Source: Carya illinoinensis
Taxonomy: Eukaryota > Streptophyta > Magnoliopsida > Fagales > Juglandaceae
Reading direction: 5' to 3'
DNA length: 64,000 nucleotides
Assembly: GCF_018687715.1 (NCBI RefSeq)
Contig: NC_056765.1
Coordinates: 16,505,001 to 16,569,000 of the forward strand
Both the position numbers and the translations under genes were made by a program. The notes under the pieces were generated by a model that saw only the letters and a list, made by a program, of their open reading frames with translations, searched no databases and was not told where the DNA came from. Shown one piece after another: positions 1 to 11,362 of this stretch (position 1 is the first letter of the stretch; the number at the start of each line of letters is the position of its first letter).

Positions 1-325
1 TACAATTTTAACAATATATCTTTTCAATTAAATAATACCGTTCGAACACGTTAATACTAATTCGAACAAATAATATTGCATTCGAATTAATTAATTTTCA
101 GTTCGAATTAAATTTAATTAGTTCGAACGGTATAGATTTTTGGAGACGACCTAATTCGTCTCAGAATCTCAAGTTCGAACTAATTTGTTTTAGTTCGAAC
201 GGATTTATAAGGTTTTCCATGTTTTGAGACGAAATTAAAATTTTGTCTCAGAAAAGTACTTTTAGGGACGAAATTAATTTCGTCCCTAAGAAATTTCGTC
301 CCTAAAAATTAAATTTCTTGTAGTG
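1..325. mobile_element. CACTA (En/Spm-type) transposon terminus, rest lies left of window
   Basis: The stretch ends in ttcttgtagtg at 315-325, the reverse complement of the CACTACAAGAA terminus typical of plant CACTA transposons. Inside it are at least six copies of ttcgaac or gttcgaac (about 41-215), which fit subterminal repeats. Several inverted words are based on gacgaaatt and aatttcgtc, including a perfect palindrome at 262-289. No transposase frame is visible, so this may be a non-autonomous copy or just the end of a larger one. The partner terminus is outside the window, so the 3-bp target duplication cannot be tested. Confidence 0.72.
262..289. repeat. Perfect 28-bp palindrome in CACTA subterminal region
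   Basis: Each half is ttagggacgaaatt and its exact reverse complement follows directly. A further half-copy (aaatttcgtccctaaa) follows at 290-306. It is probably part of the stem-forming subterminal region of the CACTA end. Confidence 0.8.
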
Positions 326-1260
326 AATGGAAGAGAACTTTTTGGTATCAAATAGTTACTATTTGATCGTTTCTACAACCTATGGTTTGGGTCTTGTTGT
401 CCATGGTTAGATGCTAATTGAGACTACTTAAACAGCAGTCCCAGTTTATTTAGAAATTTTAAAATATCCTTTTACTTTTCTGCTTGCTTGTGGATCTATG
501 CCACCTTAGAATCCATTTGAAGACCTTTTTGTTCCATTGAGTTATGGTTTCGAAGTTACTATACTCATTTGCTTCGTTACATGTTAGAAGCGATTGTCCC
601 AAGAAAAGCCTTTTGCATTCTGGAGAAGATTATGTTCGGAACAGAGTGTTTTTTTTTTTTTTTTTTTTAAAAAAAAATTTACTTCTGAATAGATATTAGC
701 CTGATTGTTCTTATCATATTTTTTTCATAGATTTAAAGGTGTTAAATAACCAATGTCTCAAAAAATTTAAATAGTTGGGAAATGGACGATTTTAATATTT
801 AATTAATATTCACACACTGCCCCTCACTTATAGCTCTAAACTTTCTCTCAACAAGTGAGATTAGACACGTAAAATATTTAAATAAAATGCAGAATGAAGA
901 GTGGAGACAGTTTAACTTCAACTGTTGGAAATGAGTGAATGTTATCATATGAGAGTAGCAATCTAACAAGATATCACATCATGCAAGCTGTAAAGCACCT
1001 TGAAAACGACAATATAGCTTTACACCTATTTAGTTTTACTCAAATTTCATACATGGTAATTATATGGTGAAAAAGGTTGTATGCGTACGTGTGCACGTGA
1101 GAAAATGCAATGATCTCTCGCTGACATCATTTCTTGTAAGCCTCTCCCACCTTGCATGCTCCAAAGAAAATATAATTTTCTTTGCTACTTCAAGTGGTAA
1201 GTATTTAACTAGCTAGCTACGCGGGGCTTCCGATTATTGAGTCGGTTGTGAGTCCGCTTA
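326..1260. other. Intergenic, no gene recognised
   Basis: AT-rich DNA with a T-run followed by an A-run at about 650-677. No frame longer than 60 codons and no recognisable motif was found. Around 1085-1100 there are ACGT-core words (gtacgtgtgcacgtgag) of the kind found in plant promoters, but no gene follows. Confidence 0.5.
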
Positions 1261-1661
1261 TTAGAGCACTCATAACGACTATTGTAAAATAGGTATTTTT
1301 TTAAAATATAAAAAAATGTGTTCAAAAGAGGCCTTCATTAGATTATGTACTTTATTTCTAATATACATTTTGTTACAGTAATTCTTCCACATTTATAGAA
1401 TACTATTCACATTTTATAAATTTTTAATTCATTTCTCTTTCTTCTTTTTACTTTTTATTCATTTCTTTTTTTATTTTCTACTTTTTACTTTATTTGAAAT
1501 GAATAAAATATATTAAAAAGTATAATATTTAAATAATATAAAGAAAAAATAGATAAGCTGATGTATGGTATATTGTAAAAGTTAATATGTAAAATAGAAA
1601 AACTATATTTTGATGATATATTTTAAAGAATAGGATGAAGAATCTATTGGGAATGCTCTAA
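1261..1661. mobile_element. MITE, copy 1 of a family also present at 55.3 kb
   Basis: It begins ttagagcactc and ends gaatgctctaa, giving imperfect terminal inverted repeats. The interior is AT-rich and non-coding. The last 110 bases (agataagctgatgtatgg through ttaaagaataggatgaag) clearly match the end of the element at 55333-55930, so the two are copies of one family. The terminal TTA/TAA would fit a Harbinger-like target, but the superfamily is uncertain. Confidence 0.62.
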
Positions 1662-3601
1662 CACCACACGTTTTTTGCCCTTCGGAATTAAGAAACAGTA
1701 AATAATAAATATCATGCATCATGCATATAATTACTTATAAACCATTGAAATTCTCTATTTTTTGCCATTTAAACTAAACATCAAGTGCCCTGCATAACCT
1801 ATATTTTTTGACATGATGAGATCACATTTGATACATGGCCAAATAATGATGGAATTAATATTAAATTAATTCCAAATATGAATAAATTGGTCGACACTCA
1901 TGAAGCTTAACTGCATAAATCTAGCTACTACATGTGCATGGTTACTGGGTTTATTAATAATATTCCAGCAACATATAATTATATATATATGGCCCTGCCC
2001 TGTTGATTCCAATCTTAATTAGGAAAAGGGATGTAAAAAGAGGAGGGCATTAGCACATATTCTTCACTACTTTGCCTTTTATTTTTATCTTTCTAATATT
2101 CTCTACATCACATCAGGATAGCCACCACACATGCATGCATGTCATTTCTCTAAACTACTAAATAGGTGTAAAACTATATGCACACCTATTTCGATTTGGT
2201 ATAATTAGCATTTATTACTGTACATTATTTATCTGTAATTTTTTCTTTTTTCATATTTTTGCTCAGTTGAAGTGCTTTGAATTTTTAATTTCATTAAATA
2301 ACATATTAATGTCTTCACCAAAATAGGTGTAGTGAAGCAGTCCAGTGGTGCAAAAGTTTGAAGGTATATTAAAAAGGTCAATTTTACTGCCTTTTCTGTA
2401 TTTATATTATATATAATCTATCTATGCATTACATCAATCTCTAAGTTTCATGAATTCATAAAACTTACTAGAAAAGACTATAACAAAAAACAGAATACAA
2501 AACAACAAAATTGATGTTGTTTTTCAGAATTGAGGCATAATGCGACTCATGGGTAATTAGAATTGAAATCAATATAAAACAAATACAGTACTATTATCAA
2601 TAATATTATTTACCAAATCCACCTATTTTTTTGCTTTTACATTCTAATTGGTATATTATAATTAGGCATAGATTCAAACAATGCAAACACAAATGCATTA
2701 AATTGGAGAAAAAACTGTCAAAAATATTTTAGATAGTCTCTTTTTTTAAGTCTTGCAAATAGGTTGGTTTGGTTTAGTATACTCAAGGTCTAGGACTGAT
2801 AAAAAACTTAGCTACATCAAAATAAATATCAACTGAACAATTTTAGTAAGAAAAATTTGCCTACCAATGAAAAAATAATAATAATAATAACATGCAAACC
2901 AATGGCTAGCTTTTTGCCAACTCACTACAACTTTTGAACAAATTATGGTACGTATGTGTCATGGCTAGCTTTTTATTAATTAGGTGAATATGTGTGGTGT
3001 AAAATTTTGAAAATATCAGATACTATTGAAGATAAGCCAATAATACTTGCAACAAAAATATCTGTTGGATCATATAACGGTATTTATAATAATAAAACAG
3101 TTTAGATATTTTTCCATATCATATATACTAGCACTAATATTGATCTCAATTTCAACAAAAGATTGTCTCTACCATCACGTTCATCAAGTACCTTTATAAT
3201 CAATCATCTTCTTCCTAAGGCAGCTGCAATGAAGCAATGATAATTCTTAAAAATTAACAATTACATATTAATGCATTTTTATTAGAATTATTTATGTGAT
3301 TTATGTAATTTACATGTATATTTCATTTCCTTACATTATTATTCTTTTATGAATTTTAAGGGCGGAGAATAACGATTTGATAATTAAAAGTATTATTGCA
3401 AGATCCTTGACATACCCATCTGCACCACTGTCATCTGTTGTTATTCGGAAATTGTGAAGAATTGTGATATTGTAGAGTTGATTAAGGGTTTACAACCCAT
3501 GGCAGTAAATATAATTTTATTAGTAAATACTATTTTATTAGTAATAAATTAAAATATTTACACAAACATTCATTCTAAAAATTGATTATAATTTAATGTA
3601 G
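1662..3601. other. Intergenic AT-rich DNA, nothing recognised
   Basis: No coding frame was found. The word acacctattt or its complement recurs (about 1022, 2160, 2185 and 2320), and copies at 2158-2193 form a small hairpin. A stretch near 3380-3440 could be an upstream exon fragment of the RPA-like remnant that follows, but I could not match it convincingly. Confidence 0.45.
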
Positions 3602-4263
3602 AAAGTAAAATTCTGGATAAAGGCGAAGATAAATGTTATTGACTTTACCCAAGTATTTTATTACATGTCATGCATTGGCTGTAATAAAGGAATTGGATAT
3701 AAATACAATGAGAGCTTCATTTGTATGTATTGCAAAAACCAAGAGGTCTGCAAACCACGGTATGTATCTTACAATTTTAATTTAAAATTGATGTCTGATT
3801 TAATTCATAATTTAACACTATTCAATTTGAAATTAATATATTTAACGCATTTAAAGTGTTAGGACAAATGTTGAACTGGACGATAATACTAGAAAGCTAG
3901 TTGCTACTATATTTGGTGAAGTAGCAGAACAAGCACTTGGTTGTTCAGCAATTGAATTGATGGAACATCCTGGAGAGGTATCTCTTTAATTTTTCTTCAA
4001 AAGTTGAGTTTTGTTATAATCAATTAATTACAAAAAAATTGGGTTTTTTTTTTTTTATATTAATTATGTAAACATATTCAAAATTTTTTTTGTAGGAAAA
4101 TCGACCTTATGTTAAATGCATTGCGGAGAAATTATCAAAAAAAATTTGGAAGATTCAAATCTATGCAGATCCAGAGAAACTGAAGGAGAAAAAATATAGG
4201 CAGTTCGATGTCCTCTCTATTGAAGCAGTGCAAGATAAGGAAAATGTTGGATCGTCATCCTAA
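3602..4263 (+). pseudogene. Replication protein A large subunit (RPA1-like), C-terminal domain fragment, three exons
   Basis: Three exons join in phase: 3602-3759, 3863-3977 and 4096-4263, with GT-AG borders (ccacg/gtatgt, gttag/gaca, gagag/gtatct, tgtag/gaaa), giving 146 codons and a TAA stop. The product begins near FWIKAKINVID and has a C-x2-C ... C-x2-C zinc-ribbon pattern (MSCIGCNKG and FICMYCKN), as in the C-terminal OB fold of RPA70, which binds single-stranded DNA in replication and repair. Full RPA70 is about 600 residues or more, so most of the protein is missing. The exon at 3602 starts after a plausible acceptor (aatgtag), and no upstream exon was identified. RPA-like genes are also carried by plant Helitrons, and a Helitron end lies 300 bp downstream, so this is more likely a transposon-borne remnant than a host gene. 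The three exons themselves are undamaged. Confidence 0.7.
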
Positions 4264-4530
4264 AATCAAAATTATCTCAAACAGCTTTCATAAAACTATA
4301 GGCGATGTTTATTTATAGGACAATGTTATAAATTCTATTAATGGTCTTATTAATTATTTGACAATGTTATAAATTCTATTAATGATCTTATTTTATAATA
4401 TATCACAACGTGTAATTATTTATCAATTACATAAACATTACATTGATAGTTATTTAATTAATCAAAAACATTATGTCTTTATTAATAAAAAATTTATTCT
4501 TAACCAAAAAAATTAAATATAAACTAAGTA
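4264..4530. other. AT-rich spacer between RPA fragment and Helitron end
   Basis: Non-coding, with near-duplicate phrases (acaatgttataaattctattaatg twice, about 4321 and 4360). It probably lies inside the same Helitron. Confidence 0.4.
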
Positions 4531-4560
4531 AACGTGCATTGCACGTTGCTTTCACCTAGT
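4531..4560 (+). mobile_element. Helitron 3' terminus (hairpin plus CTAG-T)
   Basis: A perfect inverted repeat, aacgtgca/tgcacgtt (4531-4547), is followed nine bases later by ctagt ending at 4560. A GC-containing hairpin close to a CTRR end followed by T is the diagnostic Helitron 3' structure, and the core resembles the common plant form around gtgcattgcac. The 5' TC end was not located. Confidence 0.72.
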
Positions 4561-4680
4561 GTATATATATATATATATAATTATATATACAGCATCTCAT
4601 TAACTGCCTTGTTTTAATTGTAGGTAATCTTTCGGAGCCAAGTCACATGGGCACATATGCATGCATGCATCTGGAACTGA

Positions 4681-4813
4681 AAGAATCTTTATTGAATCGT
4701 GTCTACCTCGCCGGCTATAATTGCACCGCCAATATAGTTGATACCTGAAGAATCTTTATTGAATCGTGTCTTCCTCGCCAGCTATAATTGCACCGCCAAT
4801 ATAGTTGATACCT
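4681..4813. repeat. Tandem duplication, 67-bp unit, two copies
   Basis: The unit starting aagaatctttattgaatcgt at 4681 is repeated at 4748 with only a few substitutions (for example gtctacctcgccgg versus gtcttcctcgccag). It is non-coding. Confidence 0.85.
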
Positions 4814-6986
4814 TGATATTCTGGCATCTTCTTATTGGATCATGTCCTTTTCATTCTAATGTAATAGTTATCATGAAAAAAAATTTAGCTACAAATATAA
4901 TTTTATGTTAATATGTGTATCAATTTATTGTGATTTGATAAATTTTATTAAAAATAGTATTAATTTAAAATTTAAATATAAAAAAATTAATATTAATATA
5001 TAGATTAATATGTAATTTTATTTATATATAGTAAAACTCTATCTTGAATGAGGTTTCCAGGATCATATCCCGTCCTTTCCTCCAATTAAATGAGACTAGT
5101 ACCACCTCAGGTCCTCGCGAACTATTTGTCCATTGATTATTAATTCATTTAATAAGGTTTTATTTTTTAAACATATTTATTTTATTAAATTTAGCGATGA
5201 TGAGTCAGCTTTTAAAAATGCTTTTGTCATGTTGGAGCGATTTAGGAGCCGTTCAAAAAATCGTCTCTAGCTAATCCAAACAGTCATACAAATATTGATG
5301 ATGGTTGATTTGAATTTATTCCCCCAAAACGATAAAAATTGTCACATTTTTAGAAAAAAGAAGGCATTATGAAATTAATGTAATTTAATAAAAATATTGT
5401 CATCTTATAATATTATTATCAAAAATATTGTAAAAAATTAAATTTGAGTAGGTAATTTATAAATTACTATTATTATTTATAAATATATTTATAAATAAAA
5501 TAAAATTATTACAAATACTATGCAATAATTGAGGACTCACATCTATCAAATATCTATAAAGTTAAAATCATCTCATTCCATCTCATCTCAACTCATCAAT
5601 TTCATTATCATTTATAAATTATTTTAATTCAATTCATTTTATCTCAATATTCGAATGAGTCCTTAAGTTTCAAACCATTCTCTTAGGATAGAAAAGGAGC
5701 ACCTCTGGTCCACTACCACTCAAACATGATTAAAGAATTTTATATTTAAAATATGTTTGGAAACATATTTTACTATCATTTACTACTCTTTTACTACTAT
5801 TTATAGATTATCTGAGATATTCTTAATATCCAAATGAAATCTTAAATGCCTACCTTACTAATATGAAATGATCTTATAACTAGATGCCTACCTCACCAAT
5901 GTACCATGCAAAAATATAAAAATAAAATAAAATAAAATAAAAGGAGGAAGAATCATTAATGCTATTACTATCATTATTGCTGTCATGATTACTACCATAC
6001 ATAATGTAATATTCGAATGAGCCTAAATGAGTAGGGGAAATTATATTAATAGATGTCTACCTCAATAATCTACTATGCATAACGCGAATTCTGCATGCAA
6101 ATTCGGATCAGCAGGTGAAAGAACTCCAACATACGTTAATCTCATTAATGCTCTTTGCATAAAGCATCTATGTAATGCCTGCATAAAGAAAAATCATTGT
6201 TAATACTATTACTTTTTATGCTAATGAAGTTAAGTGAGTAGGTGAAATGATATAATTTGATCATAACTTTCTCGATCACCAACTGTAATATGCATTATGC
6301 ACCTCGTAGTAGTTGTGAAATTAAGAAAGAAAATGACTCGTGTCTCCTTTTCTTTTTGGAAAAAATATATATATAGTACTATCCTTTACGTTACGTAGTC
6401 ATTCAAAATCTACAAGGTTTTAGACACGTACGCTGCAGTTTTGGACAACATGGCTAGCAAGCAAAAGACCGATGCGTAATTACTTCGATCTCTTTTCGGA
6501 GCAAATATATTATGCTTTTTTTCCTTTTTTCTTTTTTAATTTAGCAAATATGTTCTGTTTATAGTGTGGTGAAGTTTAACTTTCAATAATTTGGTCGTAA
6601 TTATATATTATAAAGAAAAATCCTATTTCGTCACCTAAGCTTTTGTGTTGTAACAGCTTGTATGTAAAAGCTGCATCTGTTTCATCATAAAACAATTTTC
6701 ATGAATAATTTTCAAGATTTTTTTGGCGTTTGAATGTGTATGAAAAAGTCAGCAAATGAAAAACAGTTTCTATTAATAAAAAATCAAATATTCTTTTCTA
6801 AAAATTGGTTTTAGCTCTTAAGTCTCAAATAATGCTCCATTTTTTTTTTCTCAACGATCTCTAGATCTCTCGGATTTCCCTCCTCTCCTTATTAATCTTC
6901 CTCCTCTTTCCCACCCTTTTGATATTTTAATTTTTTTAAAGCTATAATGTTTTATGAAGCCATGATCTCTCATGTTTTTCATATAT
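4814..6986. other. Intergenic; scattered MITE-like debris
   Basis: No gene was found. At about 5540-5665 and 5745-5850 there are phrases built on catctcatctcaactcatc, cattcgaatgag and tttactactatttatagatt. They look like remains of short non-autonomous DNA elements, but clear paired termini were not found. Simple runs of aaaat occur at 5920-5942. Confidence 0.35.
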
Positions 6987-7002
6987 AGATATCTTATATA
7001 TA

Positions 7003-7281
7003 TATTCCTCCCTCCTCCGTTTTAGGAGGATAGGTGTGTTGTTCACTTCTACTCCTTTGGAGGATGGAGTTTTGATGCGGGTTGTTTTTTCTCTATTTTA
7101 TACAGAGAATGATACTCTCTTTTTGAGAGTTTTCATGAAGTTTAGACAACGTCCATTGCAAATATTTTGTTTACGGGGAAGCTTACAATAGATGATAGTT
7201 GGCTTGTAACTTGAGTCACAAATGTAATTTCCTTTATGGATCGAATGAAATGAAGTCTATTTCTTATTAAAAAAAAAAAAA
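7003..7281 (+). mobile_element. Short poly(A)-tailed retro-insert (5'-truncated LINE 3' end or similar) with 16-bp TSD
   Basis: The perfect direct repeat agatatcttatatata lies at 6987-7002 and again at 7282-7297. Between them is a 279-bp non-coding sequence ending in about 14 A residues. A long target duplication plus an A tail on the plus strand is the signature of target-primed reverse transcription. The body (ending ggatcgaatgaaatgaagtc) resembles a LINE 3' UTR rather than a tRNA-derived SINE. A retro-copied mRNA tail is the alternative. Confidence 0.72.
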
Positions 7282-7297
7282 AGATATCTTATATATA

Positions 7298-8086
7298 GCT
7301 ATTACTGGCTTTGTTATTTAGATACGTTATTAATTTGACTATCTTGATTTTCACATCTCAATATCGTTCAACTATTTTCGTTGTGTTGTTTTTTCTTTAA
7401 TTATTCAATTGCATTTTTATTTTCAATTGTATTTTTATGAGAAAGAATGAAAAACAATTGAAAAAAGTGAAAACTTGTATTTGTTGTATATGCATGAATG
7501 GGATTGATACAATTAGTGTGATTAATTGTAATATATCTATTGTATGTACCTTATGAAAAATGCATCACATTTGATCATAACAGTTTATGATATGTATAAG
7601 TTATAATATTATAACTTATACATTTGATCATAATATTAATTGCATGCGTTGCACTGTCATTTTACAATTCTAAGTAAATTGTCTGAGGCTAAACTACATG
7701 TGTGCGACTTGGGTGAGTATTATTATTTTTTTCTTAAATTTTATTATTATTATTTTTATCATTGCACGAATTCTCATGCATTAGTGATCATCAGTTAAGT
7801 GATTTTGACACATTTGTTGCGTCACTTTGCATGAACAATTACTACTTCCATATGGTGCACATGATCATGTACGTCATGCATGTCTCCCTATAATTAATTT
7901 GTGGTAAAAAAAAGGGGGAGAATTTGTGGATCAGCATGAATATTTCGTGTTTGGTCGTGGTAATTTGTCAGATTAATTAACCTATGCGGTCTGGTTATAT
8001 ATGATCATTAGCTTTAAGCAGTACGTAGTTTGACCAATTTTTAGGTGCGATAGGGTTAACCTGTATATACAAAATCAACTCGATAT
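7298..8086. other. Intergenic, nothing recognised
   Basis: AT-rich, no credible reading frame. An imperfect inverted pair based on aattataatattataac lies near 7585-7625. Confidence 0.4.
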
Positions 8087-8323
8087 GTGAAATTTTATCT
8101 ACAATATGATACATTGTTTAATCTTTGGATTTCCAGTCTTGGCGGAAGGGGGGGAATGCCAAGCAATCCCAATCCAACGTGTGGTCTCCCAAACATTTCC
8201 AGTACTCAAGACACTCTGAAAGAGCTTAATGATCAGATAGGAAAACAAAAATCGCTGGCCCCAATAGTGAAAATGCTGGAAGACGTGCTCAAAGCCCTCA
8301 AAACTCTGAAGGATAAGAAGTAA
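8087..8323 (+). CDS. Small unidentified ORF, possibly the last exon of a gene
   Basis: A 78-codon frame ends TAA at 8321-8323. From about residue 15 the composition looks protein-like: a Gly/Pro/Asn-rich part (GMPSNPNPTC) is followed by a charged, probably helical tail (LKELNDQIGKQKSLAPIVKM, then VLKALKTLKDKK). The sequence tttccag at 8129-8135, just before tcttggcgg, is a good splice acceptor, so the first residues may be intron and the true exon may start near 8136. I do not recognise the family and no upstream exon is evident. It could be a short helical protein, a terminal exon or chance. Confidence 0.35.
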   Translation: MKFYLQYDTLFNLWISSLGGRGGMPSNPNPTCGLPNISSTQDTLKELNDQIGKQKSLAPIVKMLEDVLKALKTLKDKK

Positions 8324-8902
8324 CATATATATATAGTACATGATGATCAGAGAGATCATGATATGATCACTATATGTGACCATCTCCATATAATAAAATA
8401 TATTAATAAATAATGAGGAGATGGTCATTAGATCACTTTGATCGTATGTACTAACTAATTAGTCTGTATGTTTGTTGCTTGGTGTTAATGCACTGTGTAC
8501 GTACGTACTAGCTAGCTAGCTAGCTTGGTTTGGTATTTAATTTCAAAACGCATGCATGCATGCAAGTGTGTTTCTATGTTTATAATCATCTATATTCAGC
8601 GGATGTCTATTAACGTCGTTTATGCTTAATTAATAATTGCTTTCTCGTATGTTATAAGTACCGTACGTACTTACGTCCGTTGATATCATGTTACCGGCCA
8701 TCTATCTTATTAATATTATTATTATTGAGTACTGGGACTCTCATCATAATTAATTATATGGTCGAATAGATCAGAATTAAAATAAATAAATAAAGTGTAC
8801 CAAATTGGAGGATGATCAAACACTTGATTGATTTCTACATGACACTACAATACAATTGAGTTTTTATTTATTTTATTTTATTTTATTTTAATTTTTTTTA
8901 TA
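8324..8902. other. Intergenic flank of the SIRE element
   Basis: It contains short palindromic runs (gtacgtacgtac with agctagctagctagct, 8496-8524) and a tttta-rich stretch (8860-8902). There is no gene. Confidence 0.45.
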
Positions 8903-8907
8903 GTTTT
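8903..8907. repeat. Target-site duplication gtttt (left) of SIRE Copia
   Basis: gtttt here matches gtttt at 18722-18726, directly outside the two LTR ends. Confidence 0.8.
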
Positions 8908-9794
8908 TGAAATTCCCAACGTACCCCTGTAAAACCACGAAATTGTCTAACAATTTCCTTGAATAAATAAATTAGATCTCAATTATCAAGATTATGAAAC
9001 GAATCAAATACTTTAAAATAAATAATCAAACTTGCAAGACACAACGATTGGTTACGAAGGGAAACCCTTTAAAGAACTCTTTAAAGGTAAAACCCTACGG
9101 GGCAGCCAAACCCAGGAAAGTCAATCTTATTATTTGAAGAACAATTACAAGCAATAATTAATTACAAAACCTTTACAATTCGACTCTCTTACTTGCCTAG
9201 ACAAACGACCCGTTTGTCTTCTACCGCAGTAGCAGTCAGAACCTCTGGCGATCTTCAAAAGTTGACTTCCCTTCTGGAACTCCAGATGAAATCCAATCAA
9301 TGTTGCTTTATCTTCAAAGCACGATCACACTCAAGAAGATATGAAAAATTCCATGAAAATTCTCAAGTGAATTTTCTCTCATAAACGCTTAGAATATCCT
9401 CTCTAAAATCCGTGGCTCAAAGTCCTTGAGAAGATACAAAACCGAATCCCTTTAAATAGAAAGTCTAGAAAGAGTTCTAGTCACAGTAGGACTCTGCTGA
9501 CAGTTAGCAACACATGCGAAAACGCGTCCCGACAGACTGCTAATATTTCGTGATAACTTCTTCTGTTATCGACTAAACTCTGTTCAGTTTTCTTCTGGAT
9601 AAGTACAAAACTATCAGAACTCGATTTTGACTTCAAGGACTTATCTAAACAACTCCTAAAACTTCTAGATAAACTCAGCATTGTTTAGATACAAATCAAT
9701 AATTATTTTTACATTCATCTAACAATAATAAATAATATGATAAGATAAGTCTTATCATTTACTCATCTAATCCTAGCCAATTTTTACCTTTACA
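8908..9794 (-). repeat. 3' LTR of SIRE Copia
   Basis: 887 bp, aligned throughout with 17831-18721. The short frame inside it at 9193-9384 recurs in the other LTR and is not a gene. Confidence 0.92.
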
Positions 9795-9806
9795 ATCTCC
9801 CCTTTT
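9795..9806 (-). other. Polypurine tract of SIRE Copia
   Basis: On the minus strand aaaaggggagat directly precedes the 3' LTR, as expected for plus-strand priming. Confidence 0.75.
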
Positions 9807-10231
9807 GGTGGATTGATGACGAAACCAGTTTGATAAATGTAAATTCCTTGAAAATATGTCAATTATCAAATCACAAAAAATATAGAAGATTATAAAGAGT
9901 TGTGATTTAATGAAAACAGAATTGACAGTTATCCGAATCAAAACACATGCCAAATTGTATCTGCATTACAACCACAAAAAAAAAAAAAAAATCTAAACTG
10001 GAAAACAGACCATAGAAAAGATAAAGTAACAAGATAAAGTTTTCAGTTTTTTTTTTTTTTTCCCAGTTGTGTCATTGTGCTCCCCCTTTGATGCTGCTGC
10101 TCCCCCTCAAACTTTTCTCTCCCTTTTTGTCAACAATCAGCCATAGAGATCTATATTTCATCATCAGAATCAGCTACACTTGCCATAATATGTTGCACAT
10201 CCAAAGAAAGTTGAACCAGGCGATCATTTGC

Positions 10232-11362
10232 CTACACACAATCAGAGCGTACTACAGCCAATTGTTGCTCCAACTTGGACTGACTTGCCTTCCACTTAGA
10301 TGTGAAGCCATCAATCTTCTGAGATAACAAAGAGATTTGCTCAAGAACTTGAGAGACGGGGATGGAAGGTTCAGGTGGAGAAGATGCTGACTCAGTAGTT
10401 AGGGGGCGCTGCTTAGTAATGATAACCTCTGATTTAACCACAATTAAGGCTGAAATAGGCCCTGGTAGCTTCATGGTAGGTTCATTTGCTCGAAGTGGAA
10501 CTTTCGCAAGCATGGCCAACTTAGTAATTAGACTTCCAAACGGGAGATTTAACTCTTTTTCCACATGTGAACGATGAATAATATCAATGACATGTCGTGA
10601 AAAATCAATAGACACACCAATAGCAAGAGCATACATAAAATAAGCTCTCTCTAGAGAAATTTCTGTGTGACGACTAATAGGCTAGAGATTGGTCAACACT
10701 ATTTTCGCCAGGAGCCGATACTGAGGGAGCATATTGTGAAGACGCAGTCTGTGCATTTTGGCAGTCCATTTGGGGCCAGTGGGATCAACAAACAGATTGC
10801 GCATCGCAGTCTTTGTTGGAGCTCCCATGCCCTTATATGGGTATAGAGGGGATTCCACCTCAGGAAGAGTAAATAGACTTCGGAGAATAGCAGGAAATAC
10901 CTCAAGTTGAATCCCTCGAACAGTAGAGATGATGCTATGCTCATCTAAATTGAAGTGAGCGATATTTGAATAAAATTCCCGGACAACCTCGACGCAAGGT
11001 GTAGGAAAGGCATGAGTGAGCTTCTCCCATCCTCTTTCAATGAATATACGACGAATAATTTGGAAGTCATCCGTAGGGAAGTCATTTATGCTTACCTCCC
11101 GTTCACCCAATACGGGTCTCTTGGAGAAGGTATTCCTATACGCATTCTCGGCTTCAATGGAAGTGAAGCGATCAGGAGTGGCTTCTGTGGGAATAGTCAC
11201 AGATGGAGATGGAGATGGGGGAGGAGCTGAAGTGTCTCCTAACTGCATTGGTTCAAGTAAGGGTACATCCTCACTTGAGGAGTGCTCGGACGGTACAAGA
11301 TGAGTGATCTTTTTGCGCTTTGCCCTTTCTTTGAATCTTATATGAAGCAGTACAATAATCAA
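10232..11362 (-). pseudogene. SIRE downstream ('envelope-like') ORF with plant transposon protein domain
   Basis: Two segments, 10682-11362 and 10232-10636, share one frame and are separated by a single TAG (10682-10684). The first begins with a basic, Ser/Pro-rich N-terminus. It then carries the pattern RRIFIERGWEKLTHAF ... VVREFYSNI, as in the 'putative plant transposon protein' domain found downstream of pol in SIRE-type elements. The second continues that domain (ERAYFMYALAIG) and ends in a short helical Gln/Ser-rich tail. Such ORFs have been called envelope-like because of their position, but I see no convincing signal peptide or membrane anchor here. The role is unknown, and the internal stop makes this copy non-functional unless read through. 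Confidence 0.7.

Noticed and set aside
3380..3440. Upstream exon of the RPA fragment (frame reading IIARSLTYPSAPL)
   Set aside because: No clear donor and no confident match to the RPA middle region.
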